A stretch of DNA of 64,000 nucleotides, from assembly GCF_900177615.1 (NCBI RefSeq), contig NZ_FXAP01000003.1, positions 310,001 through 374,000 on the forward strand, written 5' to 3'. Numbering within the stretch: the first letter of the stretch is position 1; the number at the start of each line of letters is the position of its first letter. The notes under the pieces were generated by a model. That model searched no databases. It worked only from the letters and a program-made list of their open reading frames with translations, and had not been told where the DNA came from. This stretch comes from Plantibacter flavus (lineage in GTDB: Bacteria; Actinomycetota; Actinomycetes; Actinomycetales; Microbacteriaceae). Position numbers and translations under genes: made by a program. Below, piece after piece: positions 16,505-25,667 of the stretch.

Positions 16505-17773
16505 CTAGTCGACGAGGACGTCGTTCTTGACGCGGTCCTGCATCTTCGTGATGGCGTCGTCGACCTTCGACTCGCCGACCATGATGAGGTCGTGCTCCTC
16601 GTCGAGGATCGAGCTGACGTCGGAGGAGTACTCGCTCACGGGCATCTCGAGCACGACGTCCTTCGGCTCCTGGAACGCCTTGACCGAGAGGTCGTCGGTC
16701 GGGAGGGCCGTGAACGCCGCGGTGACGTCGTCGGACTGGTACGCGGGGACGACACCGATCGCGGCGATGGCCTTGGCGCCCGCCTCACTCGCGGCGAACT
16801 CCAGGAAGGTCTTCGCCGCAGCCTGGTGCGTGGAGTTCTTGTTGACGGCGAACGCGGTCGGCGAACCGAACGTCACCGTCTCCTCACCGGACTTGAGCTG
16901 CGGCATCTGCGCGACACCCCAGTCGACGTCGGTCGCGCCCGTCTCGATGGACTGCGCGATGCCCGCGATGTACCAGGTGCCCATCGGCATCATCGCGGCC
17001 TTGCCGGTTTCGAACATCGTGCGGTAGCTGATCTGCTGGGTCTTCGCCGTGCCGTAGTCGAGCGCGTAGCCCTTCTCCTGCAGGTCGAGGGTGAGGTCGT
17101 ACTGGTCCTGCATGAAGCCGTAGTCGCCGCTGATCAGGTCGCCGCCGGTCTGGGCTGCGGCGATCGACTGGACGACGGAGCGCCAGTAGTGGTTGTACGT
17201 GCCGTAGACCTTGGAGTCGCCGTCGCCCGAGGTGAGCTTCGCCGCGATGTCCGCGTACTCGTCCCAGGTGAGGTTGTCGGGGTGCTCGATGCCGGCCGCA
17301 TCGAAGATGGCCTTGTTGTAGTACAGCAGCCAGAAGTCCTGACGGTACGGCGCCGCGTAGTAGGTGTCGTCGAGGGCGAACGGCTCGATCCCGGCGAGCT
17401 TGTCCGCGCCGATGTCGTCGACGACGTCGCCCACGTCGACGAGCTGGCCACGGTTCGCGTAGCGCGCGTAGTCGGTCACGTTCTTCATGGTGAGGACGTC
17501 GGTCTTGTCGCCGCCCGCGAGCATCGTCGTGACCTTGTCGGAGTAGTCGTCGGCGAGGATGTCGACGGGCTCGATCGTGATGTCGGGGTGCTCGGCCTCG
17601 AAGGCGTCGAAGAGCGCCTTGAACTCGGGCGTCTGGTCGTAGTTCCAGACGGAGACGCTGAGCGTGACAGGGCCGTCCTCGTCCTGCTGGGCGGAGCCTG
17701 CACCCGAGCAGCCGGTGAGGGCGAGGCCGGCTGCTGCGGCGATCGCGGAGATGGTCAGGATGGGTCGCTTCAT
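16505..17773 (-). CDS. CUT1 extracellular solute-binding lipoprotein
   Basis: 422 residues; lipoprotein signal ending LALTGC (Cys22). Family 1 solute-binding fold with typical segments LSVSVWNYDQTPEFKALFDAFEAEHPDI near the start, then WLLYYNKAIFDAAGIE, MMPMGTWYIAGI and AVNKNSTHQAAAKTFLEFAAS. Binds an oligosaccharide and delivers it to the two permeases downstream. The neighbouring heparinase-like and DUF2264 genes suggest a uronate- or hexosamine-containing glycan (inference). Confidence 0.92.
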   Translation of the reverse strand: MKRPILTISAIAAAAGLALTGCSGAGSAQQDEDGPVTLSVSVWNYDQTPEFKALFDAFEAEHPDITIEPVDILADDYSDKVTTMLAGGDKTDVLTMKNVTDYARYANRGQLVDVGDVVDDIGADKLAGIEPFALDDTYYAAPYRQDFWLLYYNKAIFDAAGIEHPDNLTWDEYADIAAKLTSGDGDSKVYGTYNHYWRSVVQSIAAAQTGGDLISGDYGFMQDQYDLTLDLQEKGYALDYGTAKTQQISYRTMFETGKAAMMPMGTWYIAGIAQSIETGATDVDWGVAQMPQLKSGEETVTFGSPTAFAVNKNSTHQAAAKTFLEFAASEAGAKAIAAIGVVPAYQSDDVTAAFTALPTDDLSVKAFQEPKDVVLEMPVSEYSSDVSSILDEEHDLIMVGESKVDDAITKMQDRVKNDVLVD

Positions 17774-17864
17774 TGCGGATGCTCCTCGGTGAGTAGTGGT
17801 GCTGTCGGTGGTGATGGCGGTGCTGGTGGGACGGGATGCTGCGGGGTGGAGCGGTCGGTGCGCG

Positions 17865-19877
17865 TCAGTGCGACGCGGGCAGGTCGAGCGAGGTCGTCGC
17901 CCCGTCCGGCCAGGTGATGGTGCGGGCGGTGGACCCGGCGACGCCCGCGATCGCCGGGGCGTCGACGCCCGGCTGCGTGGCGCCGTCCAGGAGGAGCGCG
18001 AACGCGTGCCAGTGGTCCGTGCGGACGGGTCCGTCGGTCTCGCACCACGGCGTGCCCGAGCGCGGTCCGAGCGGGGTGGCGTCGTCGAGGTCGCGGACAC
18101 CCGACCGGAGCGCGACGGTCGGGAGCGGGTCGTGCTCGTCCGGGAGCGCGACGACGGCCGAACGCACACCGTCGGCGACGGCGACCGCCGAGGTCGGGTC
18201 GGTGGCGACGGCCAGGTCACGACCGCTGACGGTCCACCCGCCGACACGCAATGCGCCGAGGGGGACCTCGTCGCCCGCGCCCGGGACGACGCGGACGAAC
18301 CGCACCTCCCAGGGCCCACGGACGGCCGAGCAGAGGTGGATCCGCGCGCCGGCGCGGGTCCGGTCCGCCGCGTGGCCGTGCCCGTGGTCCGGGCCGTCGG
18401 CGTCGGCGTCGATCCAGCGGGCGAGACCCGAGGACGTCGCCCGACCGGTGGCCGACCCGTCGGAGGTCGGCAGCGTCGTCAGCCCACCTCTGGTGAACCC
18501 GGAACGGTGACTCGGGACACCCTCGGCGTCCAGGAGTACCACCGATCCGTCGAACGGGTCGCGGGCATCGGCGGAGAGCACCGGCGCGGTCGCCGTCGAA
18601 TAGCCGAGGCGTGCGTACAGCGGGGCATCGCGTTGGGCGACGCCGTCGTTCGCGTGGTCCGTCCCGTGGTTGACGACGCGGACGACACCGTCGGCGGTCG
18701 TCCCGCTGACGATCCACCCCGGGGCGACGACGGTGCGGAGGACGTCGCCCCGCTCGATCGGCAGTGGTTCCTCGATGGCCGTCCACACCGGATGGTCGGC
18801 CCGGAGCGCGAGCCCGAGCATGCCCTTCGACGCCCAGTAGGGCGAACCGGGGCCGGAGTAGGACTGTGCGAGCTGCCGCCACTCCTGGTGCCAGCCGAGC
18901 GTCAGGATCCCGCGGTCGTCGGGGGCTCCAGCGGCGTCGAAGTGCGACACGACACCACTGGCCGCCCGACGGATGAGTCCCGGCGAGAGCGCGGTCGATC
19001 CGGCCATCGCACCGGCCCAGAACGGCGCGGCGGCGGCGAAGCGGTAGATGAGACTCCGCCCCTGGACGAGCGGCGAACCGTTCGCGCCGACGAGCGTGAC
19101 GGCGTCCTCCAGGTAGCGGTCGAGGTGGGCGTCGTAGCGGTCGAGGCGTGCCTGATGCGGGTGGCCCGGCGCGAGCATCGTGCGCCACAGCACCGGATAG
19201 AGGTGGAGCGCCCACCCGGTGTAGTGGTCGTAGGCGCGCGTGCCGCCGTCGGCGAACCAACCGTCCTCGCGGAAGAAACCGTCCGCGATCGCGAGGTCCT
19301 CCTCGAGGTCCGCTTCCGAGAACGGGCCACCGACCGTGCGCAGGAACTCCTCGACGACGATGCGGAACCACACCCAGTTGATGGGCGGGTACGGCTGGCC
19401 GATGACGGTGGCGAGCCAGTCGATCGTCGTGCGCTTGGTCCGGTCGTCGAGACGGTCCCACAGTTCGGCACGGGTGAGGTGGAGTCCGATCGCGATGGCT
19501 GCGGCCTCGACCTTGGCCTGGTCGACCTCGTCCGGCCGCGGCCACCGCTCCGGGGAGTCCGGGTCGGTGCCCGCCGCGAGGCCGGCGGCGTAGCGCTCGA
19601 CGAGGTCGCCGGTCCGTGCGGGGTCACCGGCGATGCGGAAGGCGGCGAGCATGAACGTCCGCGCGAACCCCTCCAGTCCGTCGATGTCGGAGCCGTAGCC
19701 GCCTGGCGCACCCGGGAACAGGATGCGAGCACGACGGGGCGAGGTGAAGGGTTCGGCACCGCCGAGCAGCCGGTCCGCGAGGTCCTCCCAGTGCCTGCGC
19801 GTCCAGCCGGTCGACGGTGACAGGGTGCGGTCCAGGGCGAGTGTCTCCGACGCCCTGGCGGTCAGGAGCGCGACCAT
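17865..19877 (-). CDS. DUF2264 protein, putative glycan-degrading enzyme
   Basis: 670 residues, no signal peptide. The N-terminal ~370 residues match the DUF2264 (alpha/alpha-barrel-like) pattern: HWEDLADRLL, LEGFARTFMLAAFRIAG, NWVWFRIVVEEFLRTVGG, WFADGGTRAYDHYTGWALH and SPYWASKGMLGLA; the C-terminal ~300 are beta-rich. These proteins occur in polysaccharide-use loci and are suspected lyases or hydrolases. Starts 1 nt inside the stop of the upstream dehydrogenase (TGATG), so the two are co-translated. Confidence 0.85.
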   Translation of the reverse strand: MVALLTARASETLALDRTLSPSTGWTRRHWEDLADRLLGGAEPFTSPRRARILFPGAPGGYGSDIDGLEGFARTFMLAAFRIAGDPARTGDLVERYAAGLAAGTDPDSPERWPRPDEVDQAKVEAAAIAIGLHLTRAELWDRLDDRTKRTTIDWLATVIGQPYPPINWVWFRIVVEEFLRTVGGPFSEADLEEDLAIADGFFREDGWFADGGTRAYDHYTGWALHLYPVLWRTMLAPGHPHQARLDRYDAHLDRYLEDAVTLVGANGSPLVQGRSLIYRFAAAAPFWAGAMAGSTALSPGLIRRAASGVVSHFDAAGAPDDRGILTLGWHQEWRQLAQSYSGPGSPYWASKGMLGLALRADHPVWTAIEEPLPIERGDVLRTVVAPGWIVSGTTADGVVRVVNHGTDHANDGVAQRDAPLYARLGYSTATAPVLSADARDPFDGSVVLLDAEGVPSHRSGFTRGGLTTLPTSDGSATGRATSSGLARWIDADADGPDHGHGHAADRTRAGARIHLCSAVRGPWEVRFVRVVPGAGDEVPLGALRVGGWTVSGRDLAVATDPTSAVAVADGVRSAVVALPDEHDPLPTVALRSGVRDLDDATPLGPRSGTPWCETDGPVRTDHWHAFALLLDGATQPGVDAPAIAGVAGSTARTITWPDGATTSLDLPASH

Positions 19878-20896
19878 CAGGCGCTCACCCCCAGGTCGGC
19901 GACCCGGACGGCTTCGCGCGGGTCCTCGCCGTTGAGGAACCGCTCCAGGTCGTCGAGCGCCGCGTCCGTCATGCGCAGCGTCTCCCGGCCGAGGGAGCCC
20001 GCGATGTGCGGGGTGATCGAGACGTTCGGGAGGTCGAGCAGCGGCGAGTGCACGGGCAGCGGTTCCGGGTCGGTGACGTCGAGGATCGCGTCGAGGCGCC
20101 CGCTCGCGCACTCCGCCGCGAGGGCGTCGGTGTCGAGGAGGCTCCCGCGGGCCGTGTTGATCACCGTGGCGCCGTCCGGGAGCGCCGCGAGCTGGGCAGC
20201 CCCGATCATGCGCTTCGTCTCCGGGAGCTCCGGGGCATGCAGCGAGAGCACGTCGACGTTCGGCAGGAGTTCGTCGAGCGGGACGAGTCGGGCTCCGGCC
20301 GCGGCGACGGCCGTGGCGTCGGCGTAGGGGTCGGCGACGAGCACCTCGACCGCGTCGAGCTGCTGGAGCAGGGCGACGACGCGACGGCCGATGCGCGAGA
20401 AGCCGACGACGCCCACCCGGCGTCCGAGGTTGGACAGGTTCGTGGTCTCGAGCAGGGTGCGCCACTCGCGACGGTGCGCCCGCGGGTCGCGGGCGAAGAC
20501 CTGTGCCCGCTTGCCGGCGAGCACGATCGAGGCGAAGGTGAACTCGGCGACCGGGATGGCGTTCGCCTCGGCGGCCGTGGTGACGACGATGCCGCGCTCC
20601 CAGACCGCGTCGGTCACGAGCGAGCGGACCGTGCCGGCGCAGTGGAAGACCGCGCGCAGCCGGGGCATGCGGTCGAGCCGCTCCGCCGTGAGCGGCGGGG
20701 TGCCCCACGAGGTGATGAGCACCTCGACCTCAGCGAGCCGTGCGGCGAGCGCCGGGTCGTCGAGGTCGCCGGTGGTCTCGTCGTCGCGGACCTCGCACAG
20801 CGCGTGGAGCCGGGCCAGTCGGGCGTCGTCGAAGAGCGTCGAGAACACGTCGGGCCACATGGCGACCAGGGCTGCGGGGCGCGCGGCGTTCGACAT
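19877..20896 (-). CDS. D-isomer-specific 2-hydroxyacid dehydrogenase
   Basis: 339 residues, NAD(P)-dependent. N-terminal catalytic and central Rossmann parts: VGVVGFSRIGRRVVALLQQL carries the nucleotide-binding glycines, with VLSLHAPELPETKRMI, NTARGSLLDTDAL (catalytic Arg region) and the C-terminal DVTDPEPLPVHSPLLDLPNVSITPHIAGS with the Glu and His of the family. It may reduce a 2-keto acid released during uronate breakdown (inference). First gene of the leftward glycan operon, divergent from the heparinase-like gene. Confidence 0.88.
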   Translation of the reverse strand: MSNAARPAALVAMWPDVFSTLFDDARLARLHALCEVRDDETTGDLDDPALAARLAEVEVLITSWGTPPLTAERLDRMPRLRAVFHCAGTVRSLVTDAVWERGIVVTTAAEANAIPVAEFTFASIVLAGKRAQVFARDPRAHRREWRTLLETTNLSNLGRRVGVVGFSRIGRRVVALLQQLDAVEVLVADPYADATAVAAAGARLVPLDELLPNVDVLSLHAPELPETKRMIGAAQLAALPDGATVINTARGSLLDTDALAAECASGRLDAILDVTDPEPLPVHSPLLDLPNVSITPHIAGSLGRETLRMTDAALDDLERFLNGEDPREAVRVADLGVSA

Positions 20897-20950
20897 CTGG
20901 TGCTCTCCTTCGAGTGGGCCGCGGTTGCATGCGGTTGTCAGGTAGTGAAT

Positions 20951-20970
20951 ACTCCAATCCGATCGGAGTC
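20951..20970. promoter_or_regulatory. Operator-like palindrome in divergent glycan promoter
   Basis: The 128-nt region between the dehydrogenase and heparinase-like genes is locally AT-rich and contains TCCGATCGGA (20958-20967), a perfect 10-bp palindrome flanked by ACTCC and GTC. It is a candidate site for the DeoR/LacI-hybrid regulator encoded in the same locus. Confidence 0.4.
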
Positions 20971-21024
20971 AAAACAGTCGATCACAAACGAACAAGCTCG
21001 ATCGAAGATGATCATGGAGACGTC

Positions 21025-22983
21025 GTGCATCCACCCTCGCAGACCGCACCGGCCACACCCGCCACCGATCAGCGACGTCGGTCGCACGGCCCGTTGGTGA
21101 CGGCGTGGTCACAGCGCCCGGCGACCGCACTCCGGTCCATCGTGCCGGACGGCGACTGGAGCTCGATCGACCGGCGACTGCTCGACGCTTTCGTCGCCCA
21201 GGCGACCCGTGAGTCCGCGACCACCGACCGTGCCGCGACGCCCTGGCCGCAGCCGCTCTTCTCGCAGTACAGCGCCTACCCGCTCGCCGGAGAGCGTCTC
21301 TCCTACGAGACGGCGGTCGGTGACCGACTCGCACGCCTCTCCCGCGCCGTGGTCCTCGCCGCCGCGTCCGCAGCCGGTGTCGCGGTGGCCGCACCACTCG
21401 ACCCGCTCGCCGAGGTCGCCGACGGCCTGTGGCTCCTCGCGGAACAGACGACCTGGTGCTGGGCGGCCCACGACGACGCGTTCCGTCGGTTCGGGACGGT
21501 CACGCCGTCGCTCGACGAACCGTTCCTCGACCTCGGCGCCGGTGAGGCGGTCGCGGCCGTCGCCTGGGCGATCGCCGTCCTCGGCGACGAGCTCGACGAG
21601 CGCTACCCGGGCCTCACCGACCGGCTGCGAACCGAGGCCGAGCAGCGGGTGTTCCGGCCGTTCCTCGACCGCGACGACTGGCACTGGCTCGGCCTCGATG
21701 TCGACCCTGGCGGCGAGCCGGACGCCCTCCACAACTGGAACCCCTGGATCCTCGGCAACACGATCGCCGCGGCGGCGGTGCTCTGCAGCCCCGACCGAGC
21801 CGAGCTCGTCATCGACCGAGCCGTCGACGGCATCGACCGCTACCTGGCGGGCCTCCCCAAGGACGGCGCGATCGACGAGGGCTGGGAGTACTGGTGGAAC
21901 GGAGCGGCTCGCGCCCTCGAGGCGCTCGAGACCCTCGATCGTCTCGCCGGAGGTCGCCTCGCGCTCGACGGCCTCGACCTGCTGCCCGAGTCACTGCGCT
22001 TCCCGCTGCGGATGCAGCTGTCCGCCGACTGGTACGTGAACGTCGCGGACGCCGGAGCACGCGGTGACCGCTCGCTCCCGTTCGATCTGCTGCATCGCTG
22101 GGGCCGGCGACTCGCCCTGCCGGACGTCGTCGCGTACGCAACGGCACATCGCGATCCCGATGCACCCGTCGCCACGGACCGGGCCGGACTCGGACGTCTC
22201 GTCCGCGTCTGCCTCGATCATGAGTGGGCGGTCGCGGACGCCCGGAGCGCAGCCATACCGCTGCCGGCTTCGGTCGACCTGTCGTCGATCGGCGTGAGCC
22301 TCGCCCGTGAGCACGACGGGCGATCCGACGGACTCGCGGTCAGCCTGAAGGGCGGCCACAACGACGAGAACCACAACCACAACGACCTCGGGAGCGTGAT
22401 CGTCGCGCTCGACGGCGTCCCCGCGATCATCGATCCCGGGCGGCCCACCTACGACGCGCGGACCTTCGGCCCGGACCGCTACGACATCTGGTGCATGCGC
22501 AGCGACTGGCACAGCGTCCCGGCACCGCGCGGTCTGCTGCAGCAACACGGTCCGGCGTTCGCGGCGCGCGATCGCCGGGGCGGAGACCAGGGCGGGCAGG
22601 CGAGCTGGTCGATGGACCTCGCTGCGGCCTACGGGCTGGCGGAGCACGAACGCTGGCGCCGGACCGCGACGCTCGACCGCACGGCGTCGCGGGTCGTGAT
22701 CGAGGACGTCTGGACGCTCGACGACGCGGCGGGCACGATTGTCACCCTCATACTGTGGGGCGACGCGACCGAACTCGATCAGGCGACTCTGCGCGTCCAC
22801 CGGCCGGTCGCCGGCATCCGGGACGTGGTGCTCCAGCACGACGCGGCCGAGGTCGCGATCGAGGTCGTCCGACTCGACGACCCGATGATGCGGTCATCCT
22901 GGGGCGACACGATCACCCGCGTGCGGCTGTTTCCGCATCCCGATTCGGATCGTCTGCTCGTCACCGTGGAGGCCGCACGATGA
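21025..22983 (+). CDS. Heparinase II/III family protein
   Basis: 652 residues from a GTG at 21025, chosen because GGAGA precedes it by about 5 nt; another GTG at 21097 is possible. An N-terminal alpha/alpha-toroid (about 20-320; WHWLGLDVDP, HNWNPWILGN, DEGWEYWWNGAARALEAL) is followed by the heparinase II/III signature LKGGHNDENHNHNDLGSVI at about 450 with conserved His/Asn/Asp, then a beta-sheet domain. Lack of a signal peptide implies it cleaves imported oligosaccharides by beta-elimination in the cytoplasm. It overlaps the regulator gene by 4 nt. Confidence 0.88.
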   Translation: MHPPSQTAPATPATDQRRRSHGPLVTAWSQRPATALRSIVPDGDWSSIDRRLLDAFVAQATRESATTDRAATPWPQPLFSQYSAYPLAGERLSYETAVGDRLARLSRAVVLAAASAAGVAVAAPLDPLAEVADGLWLLAEQTTWCWAAHDDAFRRFGTVTPSLDEPFLDLGAGEAVAAVAWAIAVLGDELDERYPGLTDRLRTEAEQRVFRPFLDRDDWHWLGLDVDPGGEPDALHNWNPWILGNTIAAAAVLCSPDRAELVIDRAVDGIDRYLAGLPKDGAIDEGWEYWWNGAARALEALETLDRLAGGRLALDGLDLLPESLRFPLRMQLSADWYVNVADAGARGDRSLPFDLLHRWGRRLALPDVVAYATAHRDPDAPVATDRAGLGRLVRVCLDHEWAVADARSAAIPLPASVDLSSIGVSLAREHDGRSDGLAVSLKGGHNDENHNHNDLGSVIVALDGVPAIIDPGRPTYDARTFGPDRYDIWCMRSDWHSVPAPRGLLQQHGPAFAARDRRGGDQGGQASWSMDLAAAYGLAEHERWRRTATLDRTASRVVIEDVWTLDDAAGTIVTLILWGDATELDQATLRVHRPVAGIRDVVLQHDAAEVAIEVVRLDDPMMRSSWGDTITRVRLFPHPDSDRLLVTVEAAR

Positions 22984-24128
22984 GCGACGACGGCGTCTCC
23001 GGAGACCGGGGACCGACGGGCGGCACGGGACCCTCACAGGTCTTCGGCATCGAGCGCCGCGAACGCATCATGGACGAGGTCCGACGCAACGGTTCCGTCG
23101 TCGTCCGCGAACTCGCCGTCATCCTCGGCGTCACGGAGCTGACGATCCGACGCGACATCACCGCGCTCGCCGACCTCGGGCTCGTCACGCGGGTCCACGG
23201 TGGTGCGACCGCCCGGAGTTCCCTCGACCAGACGGTCGCGCGATCCGCCGACGCCGCCGGCCCCGCCCGATACCGCATCGGCATGGTCGTGCCGTCGCTC
23301 AGCTACTACTGGCCGCAGATCGTCAACGGCGCCCGTGCCACGGCCGCCCTCAGCCGGTCGCAGCTCGTGCTCCGCGGCTCGTCCTACGACCCGGCCGACC
23401 AGCGCCGGCAGATGGCCGCGCTCGTCGAGACGGGTGGGATCCACGGGCTCATCGCCGCACCCGACACCGCGGGCCAGGACGGGTACGCCCTCCTCGCCTG
23501 GCTCGATGCGCTGCCGATCCCGGTCGTGCTGGCAGAGCGTCGCGCACCGTCATCGCTCGCGCTGCGCTCACTGGAGTGGGTGACGACGGACCACGAGTTC
23601 GGCGCGGTGCTCGCCGTCCGCCACCTGTACGAACAGGGGCACCGCCGCATCGGCATCGCCGCGGCACGACACTCCCCCACCTCGGACCACCTGCGGCGCG
23701 GGTGGGCCAGGGCGTCCGCGGACCTCGGGCTGGACACGGGCCTGACGGTGAACGCCGAGATCGACGACGTCGAGAACGGCGCCAGGGACGCCCGGCTGGG
23801 TGCGCTCGTCGACGAGTGCCTCGCCACGGGGACCACCGCGCTGTTCGTGCACGCCGACCCGCAGGCGATCCTGCTCGAGCACCACTGCCTGGACCGCGGT
23901 GTGCGGATCCCCGAGGACCTCGCCATCGTCGCCTACGACGACGAGGTCGCGGAGAACGGCGAGCCGCCCATCACCGCGCTGCGCCCACCGAAGCAGCACA
24001 TCGGTCGGATGGCCGTCGAGACGATGGTCGCCCGTCTGTCCGAAGGCCGCCGTCGTCCGACGCAGCGCACCCAGGTCCTCCCCGAGTTGCAGGTCCGCGC
24101 CTCGTCCCTGACCGCGCCGCCCGCCTGA
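22980..24128 (+). CDS. DeoR-type HTH fused to LacI-type sugar sensor
   Basis: 382 residues. After an unconserved ~22 residues comes a DeoR helix-turn-helix (RRERIMDEVRRNGSVVVREL, VTELTIRRDITALADLGLVT then RVHGGA). Residues ~95-380 are a periplasmic-binding-like effector domain as in LacI/GalR (YRIGMVVPSLSYYWPQIVNG, HLYEQGHRRIGIAAA, DLAIVAYDDEVAENGEPPIT). The combination replaces the LacI HTH with a DeoR one. ATGA overlap with the heparinase-like gene implies coupling; it probably represses the divergent glycan operons until an imported sugar binds. Confidence 0.88.
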   Translation: MSDDGVSGDRGPTGGTGPSQVFGIERRERIMDEVRRNGSVVVRELAVILGVTELTIRRDITALADLGLVTRVHGGATARSSLDQTVARSADAAGPARYRIGMVVPSLSYYWPQIVNGARATAALSRSQLVLRGSSYDPADQRRQMAALVETGGIHGLIAAPDTAGQDGYALLAWLDALPIPVVLAERRAPSSLALRSLEWVTTDHEFGAVLAVRHLYEQGHRRIGIAAARHSPTSDHLRRGWARASADLGLDTGLTVNAEIDDVENGARDARLGALVDECLATGTTALFVHADPQAILLEHHCLDRGVRIPEDLAIVAYDDEVAENGEPPITALRPPKQHIGRMAVETMVARLSEGRRRPTQRTQVLPELQVRASSLTAPPA

Positions 24129-24183
24129 GTCGCCCGGATCTGCGCGAAATCGGCCGGATTTCGTGCAGATCCGGGCGACTCAG
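24125..24183. terminator. 26-bp inverted repeat, CTGAGTCGCCCGGATCTGC family
   Basis: Best copy of the family: arms 24125-24150 and 24158-24183 pair with a single mismatch around a 7-nt loop. The left arm holds the TGA stop (24126-24128) of the regulator gene. Very stable hairpin, readable in both directions. Confidence 0.7.
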
Positions 24184-24237
24184 CAAGCCTGTGGAGAACG
24201 TGGGCGGGTAACCACTCGGTGCAGGCACAGTGATGGG

Positions 24238-25113
24238 ATGCCAGCTGAGCTTCCGGACGGACCGTTCCTCGTCGGCGACGCGCTGCGCAGCGGGATGACA
24301 CCCGGCGAACTCCGCAGTCGTCGGCTCGAGAAGCCGGGTCACGGCATCCGGTCCGCCCGCCCGGTGGAGACGGTCGAGGATCGCTGTCGTGCATTCCTGC
24401 ACCGCCTGTCCGACCGGGTCTTCGTCTGCGGTCCGACCGCTGCCCTCCTGCTCGGCCTGCCGCTCCCGTGCCGGCTCTCCACCCCCGATCGCCTCGACCT
24501 CGCCGTGGCCGCACCGGCCCGCGCTCCGCACGCCGCCGGGATCGCCGGCCGGTCGGTCACGATCGATGAAGCGGACGAGGTGTTCGTCCGCGGCGACATC
24601 AGGCTGACGAGTCCGGTTCGAACGTGGCTGGACCTTGCCGCGACGCTCCCGCTCGCCGATCTCGTCGCGACAGGCGACCACCTGCTTCGGACGAGTACCG
24701 CAGGCCTGGCCGAGTTGGAGGAGGCTGCAGCCCGCTATCCGAGCCGGCGCGGCCGTGGAGCCATCGCCGCCGCACTCCCGTTGCTCGATCACCGCGCGGA
24801 ATCACCGCCCGAGTCCATCGTCCGCGTCGCGCTGGTGCGCGGAGGCCTCACCGGCTTCGAACCGAACCAGGAGATCCGGGCGGCGAACGGATCGTTCCTC
24901 GCCCGCGCTGACCTCTGCCACCGGGCAGCGCGGATCGTCATCGAGTACCAGGGTGACTACCACCGGGTCGAGGTCGACCGGTGGCGCAAGGACCGCGCTC
25001 GCTCCAACCGCCTGCGGGCCGCAGGGTGGACGGTCATCGAGCTGACGGCCGACGATCTCCGTGACCTCCGCGCCGTCGTCGCCTCGGTGCGCGCCGCCCT
25101 CGCCGGCCACTGA
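24238..25113 (+). CDS. Putative endonuclease-fold protein (DUF559-like C-terminus)
   Basis: 291 residues. The N-terminal half resembles AbiEi-like/DUF559-associated proteins of actinobacteria: an HTH-like start (VGDALRSGMTPGELRSRRLE), FVCGPTAALLLGLPLP, and a middle SPVRTWLDLAATLPLADLVATGDHLL. The C-terminal ~85 residues look like a Vsr/DUF559 restriction-endonuclease fold with ARADLCHRAARIVIEYQGDYH (Asp and Glu-x-Gln as candidate PD-(D/E)xK metal site) and AAGWTVIELTADDL. Such genes are abundant and mostly uncharacterised. Monocistronic, bounded on both sides by inverted-repeat elements. Confidence 0.75.
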   Translation: MPAELPDGPFLVGDALRSGMTPGELRSRRLEKPGHGIRSARPVETVEDRCRAFLHRLSDRVFVCGPTAALLLGLPLPCRLSTPDRLDLAVAAPARAPHAAGIAGRSVTIDEADEVFVRGDIRLTSPVRTWLDLAATLPLADLVATGDHLLRTSTAGLAELEEAAARYPSRRGRGAIAAALPLLDHRAESPPESIVRVALVRGGLTGFEPNQEIRAANGSFLARADLCHRAARIVIEYQGDYHRVEVDRWRKDRARSNRLRAAGWTVIELTADDLRDLRAVVASVRAALAGH

Positions 25114-25168
25114 GTCGCCCGAATCTGCACGATAATCACTGGATTTCGTGCAGATCTGGGCGACTCAG
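25110..25168. terminator. CTGAGTCGCCCGAATCTGCAC inverted repeat
   Basis: Arms 25110-25130 and 25148-25168 pair with two mismatches. TGA at 25111-25113 is the stop of the preceding gene. The opposing FBP-domain gene ends at 25173, so this element serves a convergent pair. Confidence 0.65.
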
Positions 25169-25172
25169 CGGG

Positions 25173-25667
25173 TCAACCGACGCCGTTCAGGACCGAGGAG
25201 GCGAAGGAGGCCGCACGGACGCTCAACGTCGCGATGCGCTCCTGGCGGGCCGCCTCCGCGTCGAAACCGACGTAGGCGAGCGGCGGCAGCTTCCGCACGT
25301 TGGACGAGCACTGGAAGTCGGCGCAGACGAGCGTGCCGACGGTGTCGCCGTTCTTGCCGGCCTGTCCGGCCCGCTTCGCGCTGTAGAACACGACGTCGTT
25401 GCTGAGCGTGATGTCCTGGCACCACGCGCACTGCGGCCGGGTGCGGGGCATCGCGTCGGCCTGTCTGAGCAGGATGCCGACGGGTTCGCCGTCGACGATC
25501 GTGACCACGTACGCGCGTCGCGGCAGCTTCTTGTCGCGCCACCCGAGGAAGTCACGCACCTCGAAGTCGAGCGTGTCGAGGTCGACAGGAAGGCTCACGT
25601 CACTGACCTCCTTGCGCGACGCGTTGACGAAGGAGGCTCGGATCTGGGATTCGTTCAGGGGGATCAT
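25173..25667 (-). CDS. FBP-domain (EF-G-binding, treble-clef) protein
   Basis: 164 residues matching the FBP/FusB-like family: N-terminal NESQIRASFVNASRKEVSDVSLP, a WRDKKLPRRAYVVTIVDGEPVGILLR segment, then a treble-clef zinc site with CAWC and later CADFQC supplying four Cys. Family members bind elongation factor G; FusB types release EF-G stalled by fusidic acid, but most actinobacterial homologues are not shown to give resistance. Start fits the family N-terminus. Confidence 0.85.
   Translation of the reverse strand: MIPLNESQIRASFVNASRKEVSDVSLPVDLDTLDFEVRDFLGWRDKKLPRRAYVVTIVDGEPVGILLRQADAMPRTRPQCAWCQDITLSNDVVFYSAKRAGQAGKNGDTVGTLVCADFQCSSNVRKLPPLAYVGFDAEAARQERIATLSVRAASFASSVLNGVG

Noticed and set aside
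17865-20708. A 947-codon reading frame extending DUF2264 upstream
   Set aside because: The extension overlaps the 2-hydroxyacid dehydrogenase out of frame and is Arg/Ala-rich. The TGATG junction at 19877 gives the true start.
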